Positions 22,507 to 30,896 are shown, numbered from the stretch's first letter. The stretch: 31,184 nucleotides of DNA from an uncultured bacterium (GCA_900550295.1 URRM01000010.1:1-31184), one strand, 5' to 3'. Made by a program: numbers and translations. The notes: generated by a model not told the origin, from the sequence alone.

Positions 22507-24603
22507 TTAATTTCTTACAACTTTTACTATACCCACTGATTTAGTTTTTATATTTGAACTAATTTCATTATACGACATAATTGCAAATTGTGGATAGTAA
22601 TTTTCAATTAAGTTTCTAAATGCTAATCTGATTGCGGCAGAACATAAAATTACAGGTTGACAGCCATAAGTTGTAATAGCTTTTTGAATTTCTGTGTCTA
22701 AACTGTTGAATAAGTGTTTTGAATAAGACGGATCAACTGTTAGACTTCTTCCATCCGGTGACATACCTTGTGCAAGAGTTCTTTCTACATCCGGTGACAA
22801 GATTATCGCCATTAATTCTCCGTTATCTGCAACGTTTTGTTTGCAAATACTTCTTGCCAATGCATGACGAACTTGTTCTGTTAAGTAACTATAATCCTTG
22901 CTGTATTTAGATTGTAAACTAATAGTTTCCAAAATAGTTTTCAAGTCACGAATAGTAACACGTTCACGCAACAAGTTTTGAAGAATTTGTTGGATATCTC
23001 CAATAGTCATATCCTTCAACAAATCGTCTACATAAGCATCTGATACATCTTTTCTTAAATTGTCGATAAGTTGTTGAACATCGTTTCTTGTTAAGATATC
23101 TGCTGCATTCTTCTTGATAACTTCTGTTAAGTGTGTTGATACAACTGCAGAAGGGCTTACAACTGTATAACCATATGCTTCTGCCATATCTTTTTGTTCT
23201 TCTTCAATCCATAAAGCAGGTAAACCAAATGCAGGTTCTACGGCGCTAATACCTTTAATATTAGGGTTATCTTCTCCACCCATTGCATTCATAGCAAGAC
23301 TTCTGTCAGGATATACTTCACCTGCTTCAATTGGTACACCTTTTAACTTGATTTGGTATGTGTTTGGTGATAATTGAAGGTTATCTTTTACCCTAATTGA
23401 AGGTAGTACAATACCTAAATCTAAAGCTGTTTGACGTCTGATTTGAGCGATACGTTCAAGTAAGTCACCGCCCATTTCAATTTGTAATAAAGGTACAAGT
23501 CTGTAACCAACTTCAATTTCAATTGTTTCAACGTTAAGTAATTCCATAACGCTTTCACGAGTCGCTCTTTTGTTTCTTTTACCCAATTTTTCAGCCTTTT
23601 CAGCTTCAATTTTAGCCTGTGCTTCTGCAGCAATAGCGGCTTTTTTCTCTTTATGTTTAAAGCTTGCCCAACTACCTAAGCCAATACTGATTAAAATGAA
23701 TGGAACTGTTGGCATTCCGGGGATTATACCCAAAACTAAAAGCAAACCAGAAACAACACCTAAAACTCTAGGATCAGAGAACATTTCTTTGCCGATATCT
23801 TGAGATAACGATTCGTCTTTACCTGTTGCTCGTGATACAATCAAACCTGTTGCAACTGATATCAAAAGAGCAGGAACTTGTGATACCAAACCATCCCCTA
23901 CTGTTAAGATCGTGTATGTCGTTAGGGCTGTTGAAAAATCCATTTTCAACATAACCATACCGATAATTAAACCACCGATAATGTTAATAATAGTGATTAA
24001 GATACCAGCTGTAGCATCACCTTTAACGAACTTAGAAGCACCATCCATAGTACCATAGAAATCTGTTTCTCTTTCTAATGATTTTCTTCTGTTTCTGGCT
24101 TCTTCTTCCGTAATTAATCCGTTATTCAAATCGGCATCAATACTTAATTGTTTACCTGGCATTTTATCCAATGTAAAACGTGCTGTTACTTCAGCAACAC
24201 GAGTTGCACCACCTGTGATTACCATAAAGTTAATCAAAACAAGGATTACGAAGATAACGAAACCTACAACGTAGTTACCACCTACAACGAATTCCCCGAA
24301 TGAGTGAATTACGTTACCGGCTTCACCATAAAGTAAAATAAGTCTTGTAGAACTGATATTCAAACCCAATCTAAATAGTGTTGCGATTAACAAAACGGTC
24401 GGGAAACTTGAATAATCAAGAGGTTCTTTGGTATAAAGACAAACAAGCAAAATGATTACTGAAAGCGAAATGTTGATAGTTAATAAAATATCCAACATTG
24501 CAGGAGGTAACGGAATAACCATCATTAAAACAATGAACACTAAGCCTATGGCAAGTGAGATATCATTGTTTTTTAATAATTCTGAAAGTTTTCCGAAATT
24601 CAT
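22507..24603 (-). CDS. flhA: Flagellar export protein FlhA
   Basis: The largest membrane component of the flagellar type III export gate, using proton flow and forming the cytoplasmic ring that receives chaperone-substrate complexes. The 698-aa protein has about eight N-terminal membrane spans (to about 310). The FHIPEP family signature runs through EVTARFTLDKMPGKQLSIDAD (TRVAEV..ARF..LD.MPGKQ). A soluble C-terminal domain from about 350 follows a linker rich in Lys/Ala/Glu. Length is typical. ATG 24603 is 25 bases downstream of the flhB stop. Confidence 0.96.
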   Translation of the reverse strand: MNFGKLSELLKNNDISLAIGLVFIVLMMVIPLPPAMLDILLTINISLSVIILLVCLYTKEPLDYSSFPTVLLIATLFRLGLNISSTRLILLYGEAGNVIHSFGEFVVGGNYVVGFVIFVILVLINFMVITGGATRVAEVTARFTLDKMPGKQLSIDADLNNGLITEEEARNRRKSLERETDFYGTMDGASKFVKGDATAGILITIINIIGGLIIGMVMLKMDFSTALTTYTILTVGDGLVSQVPALLISVATGLIVSRATGKDESLSQDIGKEMFSDPRVLGVVSGLLLVLGIIPGMPTVPFILISIGLGSWASFKHKEKKAAIAAEAQAKIEAEKAEKLGKRNKRATRESVMELLNVETIEIEVGYRLVPLLQIEMGGDLLERIAQIRRQTALDLGIVLPSIRVKDNLQLSPNTYQIKLKGVPIEAGEVYPDRSLAMNAMGGEDNPNIKGISAVEPAFGLPALWIEEEQKDMAEAYGYTVVSPSAVVSTHLTEVIKKNAADILTRNDVQQLIDNLRKDVSDAYVDDLLKDMTIGDIQQILQNLLRERVTIRDLKTILETISLQSKYSKDYSYLTEQVRHALARSICKQNVADNGELMAIILSPDVERTLAQGMSPDGRSLTVDPSYSKHLFNSLDTEIQKAITTYGCQPVILCSAAIRLAFRNLIENYYPQFAIMSYNEISSNIKTKSVGIVKVVRN

Positions 24604-24628
24604 TTTGTTCTTTTACCTTCGCCCAAGT

Positions 24629-25705
24629 TTAATGTTTTCTGTGGTTGTATACATATGCAAGAATTTCTGCCACAGCTTGAAACATATCTGATGGTATTAT
24701 ATCATTTATTTCAACTAATTGGTAGAGGGTTCTTGCAACAAGTCGATTTTCTACTATAGGAATTCTATTATTTTGAGCAATCTCTCTTATCTTAAGAGCT
24801 ATCTCATCAACGCCTTTGGCTACTACGTAAGGTGCAGGTTTTTGAGTTCTATCGTATTTTATCGCAACAGCATAATGTGTCGGATTTGTTACAACTACAT
24901 CGGCAGTAGGTACTGCTGACATAATTTGTTGTTGCAAAATTTGTTGTCCCATTGCTCTGATTTTGCTCTTAATTTTAGGATCCCCTTCTGTTTCTTTGAA
25001 TTCATCCTTGATTTCTTGTTTTGTCATTTTAATGGATTTTTCAAATTGGTAGGTTTGAAATTTTAAATCTAAAAGCCCGATAATAAGCATCGCTAAACAC
25101 ATATTCAAAAACATTTGCGCTAAAATGCTACCTATTACTGAGAATACAACTTCAGGAGTTGCACCTAAAAGTGCATAAAGTTCGTCCAATCTGGAGTGGA
25201 CAACAGAATATCCACAAGCTCCAACAATACAAACTTTTAGAATAGATTTTGCAAGTTCTACCATTTTTTGCGGTTCAAACGGATTTAATAATTTTTTTAA
25301 ACCGTCAACCCATTTTTTAGGTGAAACGTTTTCAAATTTAGGTGTTATTTTATCAATAGCAAAAATCTTACCGATTTGAAGTCTAATCGAAACGACAGTA
25401 AGTATAAATGCTGAAACCATAAATGGTAAAACCGCTTCCGCCATAATTCTTACGTACGGCGCTAAAAGCCCGATGAACTCGTCTGTATTTATTTCTTTAG
25501 GGTTCAAGTTAGTGAAAGAATAGTGTAAAGCAAGTATAAAACGATTCATTATCCAACCCGAAAAAGCACCTAAAAGCACTAGACTTATTGTTACGGTAAC
25601 AGATGACATTAAGTCTTTACTTTTGGCTACATTACCCTTCTCACGTTCTTTCTCCCGTCGTCTGGGTGTGGCTTCTTCGGTTTTATCTGCGGCATCGTTT
25701 GCCAT
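24629..25705 (-). CDS. flhB: Flagellar export protein FlhB
   Basis: Substrate-specificity switch of the flagellar export apparatus. The 358-aa protein starts with a charged cytoplasmic segment (ADKTEEATPRRREKEREKG) and four membrane spans. It continues with a cytoplasmic domain containing the autocleavage motif N274-P275-T276-H277 (VVTNPTHYAVAIKY), where cleavage between N and P changes export from rod/hook to filament proteins. Length and motif are normal. It sits between fliR and flhA in the usual order. Confidence 0.96.
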   Translation of the reverse strand: MANDAADKTEEATPRRREKEREKGNVAKSKDLMSSVTVTISLVLLGAFSGWIMNRFILALHYSFTNLNPKEINTDEFIGLLAPYVRIMAEAVLPFMVSAFILTVVSIRLQIGKIFAIDKITPKFENVSPKKWVDGLKKLLNPFEPQKMVELAKSILKVCIVGACGYSVVHSRLDELYALLGATPEVVFSVIGSILAQMFLNMCLAMLIIGLLDLKFQTYQFEKSIKMTKQEIKDEFKETEGDPKIKSKIRAMGQQILQQQIMSAVPTADVVVTNPTHYAVAIKYDRTQKPAPYVVAKGVDEIALKIREIAQNNRIPIVENRLVARTLYQLVEINDIIPSDMFQAVAEILAYVYNHRKH

Positions 25706-25727
25706 TTATGCTATTTTATCCTTTCCT

Positions 25728-26510
25728 TTAAAATAACCCTGCGACCTGTGTTAGAACCTTTTCCAACAATATTCTGGAGTATTCTGCAATTGGGCGCATA
25801 AATATCATACATAACAAAAGTCCAACATATATTTTTAATGGCATTGCGACCATAAATATGTTCATTTGTGGCATTAATTTTGAAACAAAGCCCAATAAAA
25901 TATCTTTGATTAATAAAACACTGAAAATCGGCATTGATATTCCAATAGCGATTACAAACATTTGACCTGTCATATAGATTACTCTTTGAACTAATGTTCC
26001 GTCAAAAATAAAAGAATAACCTATAGGAACGTGTGCAAAACTGCTATATACAGCCGAAAATAACCATTGATGAGCATTCAAACTGATAAAAATTAAAGTT
26101 AAAAGTATAGTAAATGCTTGAGCGATAATCGGTGATGTTGTTCCTGATGCAGGGTTTAAAGCTTGGCTGATTGATAAACCCATTTGAATTGAAAACATGT
26201 TTGCCCCAAGTTCAGCAGCAAGAAACACTAAATTTGCGCAAAAACCGATGATATAACCAATTGCGAACTCCTTAATCATTACAACCGTTAAACCTGCAAC
26301 ATCATGCGGTATCATAAATTGTGTATGCCCTTGCACAAATGGATAAATTATGAATGCGATAAAGCAAACAAGCCAAATTTTAATCTGCATAGGGATTGGA
26401 TAAGTCGAAAATAAAGGTGCAGAAGTCAATAGACCGCTAATTCTTGTAAAAACAGCCATAAAAACGATAATATTTGCAGGTGTGAAAATTTGTAATAATG
26501 AAAAATCCAC
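25728..26510 (-). CDS. fliR: Flagellar export protein FliR
   Basis: Export-gate membrane protein, 260 aa, with about six hydrophobic segments. It forms part of the helical FliPQR gate. Family landmarks are an N-terminal FxRxSGLxxxxPLF (FTRISGLLTSAPLF), GYIIGFCANLVFLAAELGANMFSIQMG, and INIFMVAMPLKIYVGL-like QMNIFMVAMPLKI near the end. The gene lies 9 bases after fliQ and 22 bases before flhB. Confidence 0.95.
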   Translation of the reverse strand: MDFSLLQIFTPANIIVFMAVFTRISGLLTSAPLFSTYPIPMQIKIWLVCFIAFIIYPFVQGHTQFMIPHDVAGLTVVMIKEFAIGYIIGFCANLVFLAAELGANMFSIQMGLSISQALNPASGTTSPIIAQAFTILLTLIFISLNAHQWLFSAVYSSFAHVPIGYSFIFDGTLVQRVIYMTGQMFVIAIGISMPIFSVLLIKDILLGFVSKLMPQMNIFMVAMPLKIYVGLLLCMIFMRPIAEYSRILLEKVLTQVAGLF

Positions 26511-26519
26511 TTGTGACCT

Positions 26520-26789
26520 CTATTTTATCAACCCTGGAATCATATCAAAAAATTCATTTGTTGTTTGAATAACTAAGTTCATCATCCAAGGCATTAGCAT
26601 AATCAATGCAATTACACCGGCAATGATTTTAGGTACAATTGTAAGAGTTGATTCTTGAATTTGTGTGATAGTTTGAAAAATACTAACGGTTAAACCGACA
26701 ACAATGCCGACAAGTAGAACCGGAGTTGAAATTTCCAAAATCAGCACAAACATTTTTTGTAAAAGTGTTATAACTATATCTTGTTCCAT
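26520..26789 (-). CDS. fliQ: Flagellar export protein FliQ
   Basis: An 89-aa two-span export-gate protein. The family pattern is clear: a first hydrophobic segment with TPVLLVGIVVGLTVSIFQTITQIQESTL, then VPKIIAGVIALIMLMPWMM. FliQ packs around FliP and FliR in the gate. The gene sits between fliP (15 bases) and fliR (9 bases). Confidence 0.95.
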   Translation of the reverse strand: MEQDIVITLLQKMFVLILEISTPVLLVGIVVGLTVSIFQTITQIQESTLTIVPKIIAGVIALIMLMPWMMNLVIQTTNEFFDMIPGLIK

Positions 26790-26804
26790 TATTTTTCCTC
26801 AATT

Positions 26805-27569
26805 CTAACTTGCTGCTGCAAAGCCTTCTACAAGTGATTTTATGATTAAGTACCAACCGTCAACCATTACAAACATAATCAGCTTGAATGGTAAAGCAAT
26901 TGTTGTTGGTGGTAAGAACATCATACCCATTGATACTAAAACACTGGAAATAACAATGTCTATTACCAAGAATGGCAAGAAAATTACAAAACCAATTTTG
27001 AATGCTGTATTTAATTCACTGATAATAAATGACGGAATTAAAACATAAGTTGGAACATCATCAATGTTTTTAGGTTTATCAATTTTAGCCATTTTTACAA
27101 ACAATGCAAGTTCTTTTTCGTCAGTTTGAGCAAACATAAATGCTCTAACCGGTTTTAAACCTCTGTCCAGTGCAGCTTGTTGTGTAATCTGATTGTTCAT
27201 ATAAGGTTGCAAGGCTTCTTGATTAATTTTATTGATGGTTGGAGCCATAACAAAGAATGTTAAAATTAATGCTAAGCTTATCAAGACTTGGTTTGGAGGT
27301 AAAGAACCTGCCCCTAAAGCTTGTCTGGTAAGCGCCAAAACAATTGCAATCCTTACAAAAGCTGTTGTCATAATAAAGATACTTGGTGCTAAAGTTAAAA
27401 TAGTCAACCAAATAAGGATTTGAATACCGTTAGAAAAATCTTGAGGCGTGTTAGCAGGTTGCATTCCTATATTAATGTTAGGAAATGACAAGGCTGCACT
27501 TGCCATTGGTGCAAACATAAATAGCGCACCTACGGTAAACAATACCTTTCTCAATAAATTTTTGTTCAT
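26805..27569 (-). CDS. fliP: Flagellar export protein FliP
   Basis: A 254-aa export-gate protein that forms the pore with FliQ and FliR. It has a signal peptide (MNKNLLRKVLFTVGALFMFAPMASA), then four spans including ILIWLTILTLAPSIFIMTTAFVRIAIVLALTRQA and the C-terminal VLVSMGMMFLPPTTIALPFKL. Both match FliP signatures. It is the first gene of the export run. No fliO precedes it. FliO is often encoded just upstream. Confidence 0.96.
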   Translation of the reverse strand: MNKNLLRKVLFTVGALFMFAPMASAALSFPNINIGMQPANTPQDFSNGIQILIWLTILTLAPSIFIMTTAFVRIAIVLALTRQALGAGSLPPNQVLISLALILTFFVMAPTINKINQEALQPYMNNQITQQAALDRGLKPVRAFMFAQTDEKELALFVKMAKIDKPKNIDDVPTYVLIPSFIISELNTAFKIGFVIFLPFLVIDIVISSVLVSMGMMFLPPTTIALPFKLIMFVMVDGWYLIIKSLVEGFAAAS

Positions 27570-27600
27570 TTTATCCCTAATTTCAGTTTTTGTGATAGTT

Positions 27601-27622
27601 ATCCTTTTTTATTCTAAAGGAT
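27601..27622 (-). promoter_or_regulatory. Small hairpin in the fliP leader
   Basis: ATCCTTT (27601-27607) pairs with AAAGGAT (27616-27622), 7 bp, in the region transcribed ahead of fliP. No convincing sigma-70 or sigma-28 promoter was identified in 27570-27660, so the function is unclear. Confidence 0.3.
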
Positions 27623-27660
27623 TTTTATATTTAGGGCTATTTATTAAATTTTAGTAACAA

Positions 27661-27691
27661 AAAACTCGGTTGTTTTTGTCAACCGAGTTTT
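27661..27691. terminator. Bidirectional terminator after rpmA
   Basis: AAAACTCGGTTG (27661-27672) pairs perfectly with CAACCGAGTTTT (27680-27691) around TTTTTGT. The minus strand continues in T after the stem (AAAAAAC on plus just before), so it ends the rplU-rpmA transcript, whose last stop is at 27713. Confidence 0.92.
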
Positions 27692-27712
27692 CCAAAAAAT
27701 CTATGAAGTTAA

Positions 27713-27976
27713 CTATTTGCTTTCTACTGCATAAACGCTAACTTGTTTTCTATCACGTCTGTGTGGTTCGAATTTTACTTGACCATCGATTAAAGCGAAC
27801 AATGTATCATCAGAACCGATACCTACGTTGTTACCTGGGTGGATTTTAGTTCCTCTTTGGCGAACAATGATATTGCCAGTTTTAACCATTTCACCGCCGA
27901 ATTTTTTAACGCCTAAACGTTGAGCTTCGGAATCACGTCCGTTACGGGTAGAACCCATCCCTTTCTTATGTGCCAT
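27713..27976 (-). CDS. rpmA: 50S ribosomal protein L27
   Basis: An 87-aa ribosomal protein whose N-terminus reaches the peptidyl transferase centre. MAHKKGMGSTRNGRDSEAQRLGVKKFGGE is near-identical to the family consensus. It has the E. coli-type start without the Firmicutes N-terminal extension that needs cleavage. It follows rplU by 45 bases, in the classic rplU-rpmA order, and ends at a strong terminator. Confidence 0.97.
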   Translation of the reverse strand: MAHKKGMGSTRNGRDSEAQRLGVKKFGGEMVKTGNIIVRQRGTKIHPGNNVGIGSDDTLFALIDGQVKFEPHRRDRKQVSVYAVESK

Positions 27977-28021
27977 TTTATACCTACTTTCTAATTAAAT
28001 ATTACCGTAATAACTTTTGAA

Positions 28022-28378
28022 TTATGCTTCTGTTGTTTCTGCAGTTTCAGCTGCTTTTTTAGAAGCTGTAGTTCTGATTTTGTTAATCATAACTCTTGTG
28101 TATTGTTGTCTGTGACCACGTTTTACACGGTAACCTTTTTTAGGTCTTTGTTTGTAAACGATAATTTTCTTAGCTTTGTCATTACCCATGATAACGCCTT
28201 CAGCACTTGCATTTTTTACGTATGGTTGACCAACTTTTGATTTTTTACCGTTAACTACCATAACAACTTTGTCAAATACAACTTTGTCATCTTTTTCGCC
28301 TTCAAGTAGTTCTACATCTAAGTAACGACCTTCTTCTACTTGGTATTGTTTTCCGCCAGTTTCTACAATTGCGTACAT
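28022..28378 (-). CDS. rplU: 50S ribosomal protein L21
   Basis: A 118-aa 23S rRNA-binding ribosomal protein. MYAIVETGGKQYQVEEGRYLDVE and KRPKKGYRVKRGHRQQYTRVMI-type segments are diagnostic for L21. The last 17 residues (ASKKAAETAETTEA) form an Ala/Glu/Thr tail beyond the usual end. The upstream region holds a promoter (28470-28498) and a two-part hairpin leader (28403-28436), consistent with autoregulation. Confidence 0.97.
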   Translation of the reverse strand: MYAIVETGGKQYQVEEGRYLDVELLEGEKDDKVVFDKVVMVVNGKKSKVGQPYVKNASAEGVIMGNDKAKKIIVYKQRPKKGYRVKRGHRQQYTRVMINKIRTTASKKAAETAETTEA

Positions 28379-28402
28379 TTTTAAATCCCTTTCTATTTGA
28401 GG

Positions 28403-28436
28403 AATCGCAACCTTTTTCGGGTTTTTAAGAGCGATT
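28403..28436 (-). promoter_or_regulatory. Structured rplU 5' leader (L21 leader-like)
   Basis: In the rplU leader AATCGC (28403-28408) pairs with GCGATT (28431-28436), and AACC (28409-28412) stacks inside with GGTT (28420-28423). The structure ends about 25 bases before the start codon. Ribosomal-protein leaders of this kind can bind their own product. No match to a named L21 leader family could be tested. Confidence 0.5.
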
Positions 28437-28469
28437 TACCTATCTAACTATTATACTTTTTGTAACCCT

Positions 28470-28498
28470 ATTATTTACCGCTAAAATTCCGCTGTCAA
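28470..28498 (-). promoter_or_regulatory. rplU-rpmA promoter
   Basis: A perfect -35 TTGACA (28493-28498) and -10 AATAAT (28470-28475) are separated by 17 bases on the minus strand. Transcription would start near 28463, about 85 bases before rplU. A second TATAAT lies at about 28451-28456, without a good -35. Confidence 0.75.
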
Positions 28499-28499
28499 G

Positions 28500-28650
28500 C
28501 ATGTTTTAAAATATTTTTTAACAAATATTTGTGTCACTATGAATCGGTTCCAGAGTTTATGTAAACTGTATTTTGATTTATTCAGGCTATCGTGGGAGTA
28601 ACGTCTTACTCTACCTTACCTGTTACACTCTCTAATGTTTGACTTTACTT
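28500..28650. other. Intergenic stretch, no gene recognised
   Basis: Between the rplU promoter and the structured repeat copy B I see no open frame with a ribosome binding site and no tRNA. The only structure is a small hairpin GAGTAA-CGTC-TTACTC at 28596-28611. Confidence 0.5.
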
Positions 28651-28653
28651 CCT

Positions 28654-28692
28654 CTCTCAAAACAATTATTAATTGTTTTGTTCGGCAGAGTC
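28654..28692 (+). repeat. Structured dispersed repeat, copy B
   Basis: CTCT, stem CAAAACAATT-ATT-AATTGTTTTG (28658-28680), then TTCGGCAGAGTC. The flanks (CTCTC and GTTCGGCAGAGTC) match copy A at 16816-16854. The stem differs, with one G-C pair replaced by A-T. It lies just beyond the stop of the 190-aa gene. Confidence 0.6.
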
Positions 28693-28701
28693 GAAAATCC
28701 G

Positions 28702-29274
28702 CTATTCAAAAATCCTCTTCCATAAAGGTTTTTGACGTTCTTCTAAATATTCAATTCTTTTTGCTAATCGTTTATTGTCTTCTAAAAGTTGTTCGATTTG
28801 TTGAGCTAATTTTTGATTATCTTTTTTATACTCACCTGCTTCAATTAATTTGTCTGAAAATTGTGATGCATCTATATGGTTTTTGATATCATCCGTAATC
28901 TTTCCGGCAACAGCTTCTGCAAGCATTTGAAGAGTTTGATTTGTAACATTCAAGGTTACATTTCTAACTTCCGGAATTTGTTGAGGTGTAGTTTCAAGTG
29001 CTGTAGATTGAATTTCTTCATCTTCTTTTTCAGGTATTTCAAGCGGTGTTTTATGTATACGGTAACAAATTTGTTCGTTTGTGTACCCTTGAGATTTTAA
29101 ACTGATACCTCTTTTTATTTTCAAAATTCCAATGTCATCAAAGAATACAGTACCGTCTTTTGCCTCATAAATAGGATCAACTTGCCAATCTTTTACAAAA
29201 GTTTCAAGTGCTCTTAGGTCAATATAGTAGTTATCTTCATTTAATTTTTTTAAAACATCTTCTTTTCTATACAT
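28702..29274 (-). CDS. Unknown MerR-like/coiled-coil protein
   Basis: A 190-aa protein not assigned to a family. Residues 1-75 look like a small winged-helix or MerR-like domain (MYRKEDVLKKL, DDIGILKIKRGISLKSQGYTNEQI). A linker rich in E/T/P follows (76-105). The C-terminal half is a coiled coil (about 135-182, DNQKLAQQIEQLLEDNKRLAKRIEYLEERQ) ending WKRIFE. This is similar in layout to MerR-type or DivIVA-like proteins. No cysteine ligands or membrane span. It lies 11 bases after smpB in the same transcript. Confidence 0.68.
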   Translation of the reverse strand: MYRKEDVLKKLNEDNYYIDLRALETFVKDWQVDPIYEAKDGTVFFDDIGILKIKRGISLKSQGYTNEQICYRIHKTPLEIPEKEDEEIQSTALETTPQQIPEVRNVTLNVTNQTLQMLAEAVAGKITDDIKNHIDASQFSDKLIEAGEYKKDNQKLAQQIEQLLEDNKRLAKRIEYLEERQKPLWKRIFE

Positions 29275-29285
29275 TTTATGCCTTT

Positions 29286-29735
29286 TTAGTAATTTTTAAG
29301 TTTTCTTTGAATATCTCTGTTTTGTGTTTTTTTAGTTATGTCTTCACGCTTGTCGTAAAGCTTTTTACCTTTTGCTAAACCGATTTCAAGTTTTGCATAG
29401 CCTCTTGTTAAAAACAATTCCAGCGGAACAATTGTGTAACCTTCTTTTTTTATCTTCATTTCTATTTTTAGAATTTCTTTTCTGTTTAAAAGAAGTTTTC
29501 TTGTTCTTTCAGGTTCGTGGTTATATCTGTTACCTTGTTCGTATTTTGAAATGTGGCAGTTGTACAAAAAGATTTCACCTTTTTCAATTTTAGCAAAGCT
29601 GTCTTTTAAGTTTACTGCACCTTTTCTGATAGATTTAATTTCAGTCCCAGCAAGTACGATGCCGGCAATGAATTTATCAAATATAAGAAAATCGTGGAAA
29701 GCTTTTCTGTTTGTAGATATAACTTTTTTGTCCAT
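29286..29735 (-). CDS. smpB: SsrA-binding protein SmpB
   Basis: Binds tmRNA (ssrA) and brings it to stalled ribosomes for trans-translation. Family landmarks are STNRKAFHDFLI, GTEIKSIRKGAVNLKDSFAKI and LFLTRGYAKLEIGLAKGKKLYDKRE with the basic C-terminal tail. I chose ATG 29735 (MDKKVIS, 149 aa); the frame could also open at TTG 29753, six residues earlier and overlapping the radical SAM stop. No ssrA gene is found in the window. Confidence 0.95.
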   Translation of the reverse strand: MDKKVISTNRKAFHDFLIFDKFIAGIVLAGTEIKSIRKGAVNLKDSFAKIEKGEIFLYNCHISKYEQGNRYNHEPERTRKLLLNRKEILKIEMKIKKEGYTIVPLELFLTRGYAKLEIGLAKGKKLYDKREDITKKTQNRDIQRKLKNY

Positions 29736-29742
29736 AGCTAAA

Positions 29743-30663
29743 TTATACCGCAAACTTTGAACCTTGCCAAGAGTCCCGACGAATTAATTCTGCATCAATT
29801 TTGTTTAAACATTCAAATTTTTTACCAATCCACTTAGGCTCTACAAGTGTTGATTTTAATCCGCTTCCCGCAATTCTGTGTAACGTTGTTTCCGGTGGTA
29901 AAAGTTCAATTGCATCACAGCAAAGATTTACGTATTCCATTTCGTCCATAAATTCAAATTCGCCACGCTCGTACATTCTTGTAATTTCAGTTCCACGAAG
30001 TCCGCATATCATATGAAGTTTGATGCCGGCTACTCTTAATTTTGCCAAAAGCTTTATTGTTTCCATCATTTCTTCATGAGTTTCCCACAGCCCGAAAATT
30101 ACGTGAACACAAGTGTTAATTCCTCGCTCTTTTGTCATTTCATAAGCTTTTAAGAAGCAATCTAAATCGTGTCCACGATTAATTCTTTCTAAAGTCTTGT
30201 TATGCATTGATTGAAGTCCGTACTCAATCCAAGTTTCGTACTTGTCTTTATAGCCTGCAATTAAATCAAGTTTTTCCTCATCAACACAATCCGGACGGGT
30301 TCCTATCGAAATTCCAACGATATCAGGGTGGTCTAATGAGGCATCATAAATCGTTTTTAGCTCTTCAACAGGTTTGTAAGTATTTGAAAACGATTGAAAA
30401 TAAGACATATATTTTACAGCCTTAAAGCGGTCTGTAAGGTATTGAGCGCCAAAATCCAGTTGCTCTTTTATAGACATATTTGCAGAGTGAGATTGTGAAA
30501 AACTTCCTCCGTCATCACAATAAATGCAACCGTGTTTGCCGTTTTGACGGTTTGGACACGAAAAACCGGCGTCAAGTGTTATTTTGTAAACCTTAACGCC
30601 GAATTTTTCTTTTAAATATTCGCTAAATTGGTTGTAGCGTTTTTCTGTTCCGTGAAAAAACAT
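29743..30663 (-). CDS. Radical SAM protein, YhcC (TIGR01212) type
   Basis: A 306-aa radical SAM enzyme with a 4Fe-4S cluster. The binding site is not the simple CxxxCxxC but C36-x9-C46-x2-C49 (CPNRQNGKHGCIYC), a spacing typical for the YhcC-like family. SAM-barrel elements follow (GISIGTRPDC, ETWIEYGLQSMH, CVHVIFGLWE), and the C-terminus has LHRIAGSG. The reaction is not established. It lies 6 bases after the zinc-ribbon gene and directly before smpB. Confidence 0.88.
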   Translation of the reverse strand: MFFHGTEKRYNQFSEYLKEKFGVKVYKITLDAGFSCPNRQNGKHGCIYCDDGGSFSQSHSANMSIKEQLDFGAQYLTDRFKAVKYMSYFQSFSNTYKPVEELKTIYDASLDHPDIVGISIGTRPDCVDEEKLDLIAGYKDKYETWIEYGLQSMHNKTLERINRGHDLDCFLKAYEMTKERGINTCVHVIFGLWETHEEMMETIKLLAKLRVAGIKLHMICGLRGTEITRMYERGEFEFMDEMEYVNLCCDAIELLPPETTLHRIAGSGLKSTLVEPKWIGKKFECLNKIDAELIRRDSWQGSKFAV

Positions 30664-30669
30664 TACAAA

Positions 30670-30843
30670 TTAGTTGTTTTCGCCTTCAGCTTCTTTTGGA
30701 ATAGGGTAAACATAGTGTTCACCGCAAGCTGGGCATACAACTTCTTGTTGTTTGCCGTCTTCTAAAACTGCTACTTCAAATAATTGTTTACAACCTGATT
30801 GTGTGCATCTGATAGCCCAAGTTGGTCTTACAAGTCTTGCCAT
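30670..30843 (-). CDS. Small zinc-ribbon protein
   Basis: A 57-aa protein, MARLVRPTWAIRCTQ..., with two cysteine pairs: C13-x4-C18 and C37-x2-C40 (VVCPACGEHY). These should bind one zinc in a ribbon fold. The rest is a short beta segment and an acidic tail (KEAEGENN). ATG 30843 has AAGGAG upstream. A promoter TTTACA-17-TAAGAT lies at 30868-30896. It opens a transcript with the radical SAM gene and smpB. Function unknown; a role as a small adaptor for nucleic acid or protein is only a guess. Confidence 0.82.
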   Translation of the reverse strand: MARLVRPTWAIRCTQSGCKQLFEVAVLEDGKQQEVVCPACGEHYVYPIPKEAEGENN

Positions 30844-30867
30844 TTTTTAATTTCTCCTTTTTTCTTA

Positions 30868-30896
30868 ATCTTATCACAGTAAATAAAAATTGTAAA
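30868..30896 (-). promoter_or_regulatory. Promoter of the zinc-ribbon/smpB operon
   Basis: Minus-strand -35 TTTACA (30891-30896) and -10 TAAGAT (30868-30873), spaced 17 bases. Transcription would start near 30861, and AAGGAG follows before ATG 30843. Confidence 0.65.

Noticed and set aside
22507..27569. Virulence-type (non-flagellar) type III secretion export gate
   Set aside because: Protein lengths, FHIPEP and NPTH contexts and gene order fit flagellar FliPQR-FlhBA, and no injectisome-specific gene is in the window.
27570..27660. Sigma-28-like promoter ahead of fliP (TAAAATTT and GCCCTAAA)
   Set aside because: The spacing is about three bases too short and the -10 has mismatches; not a convincing match.
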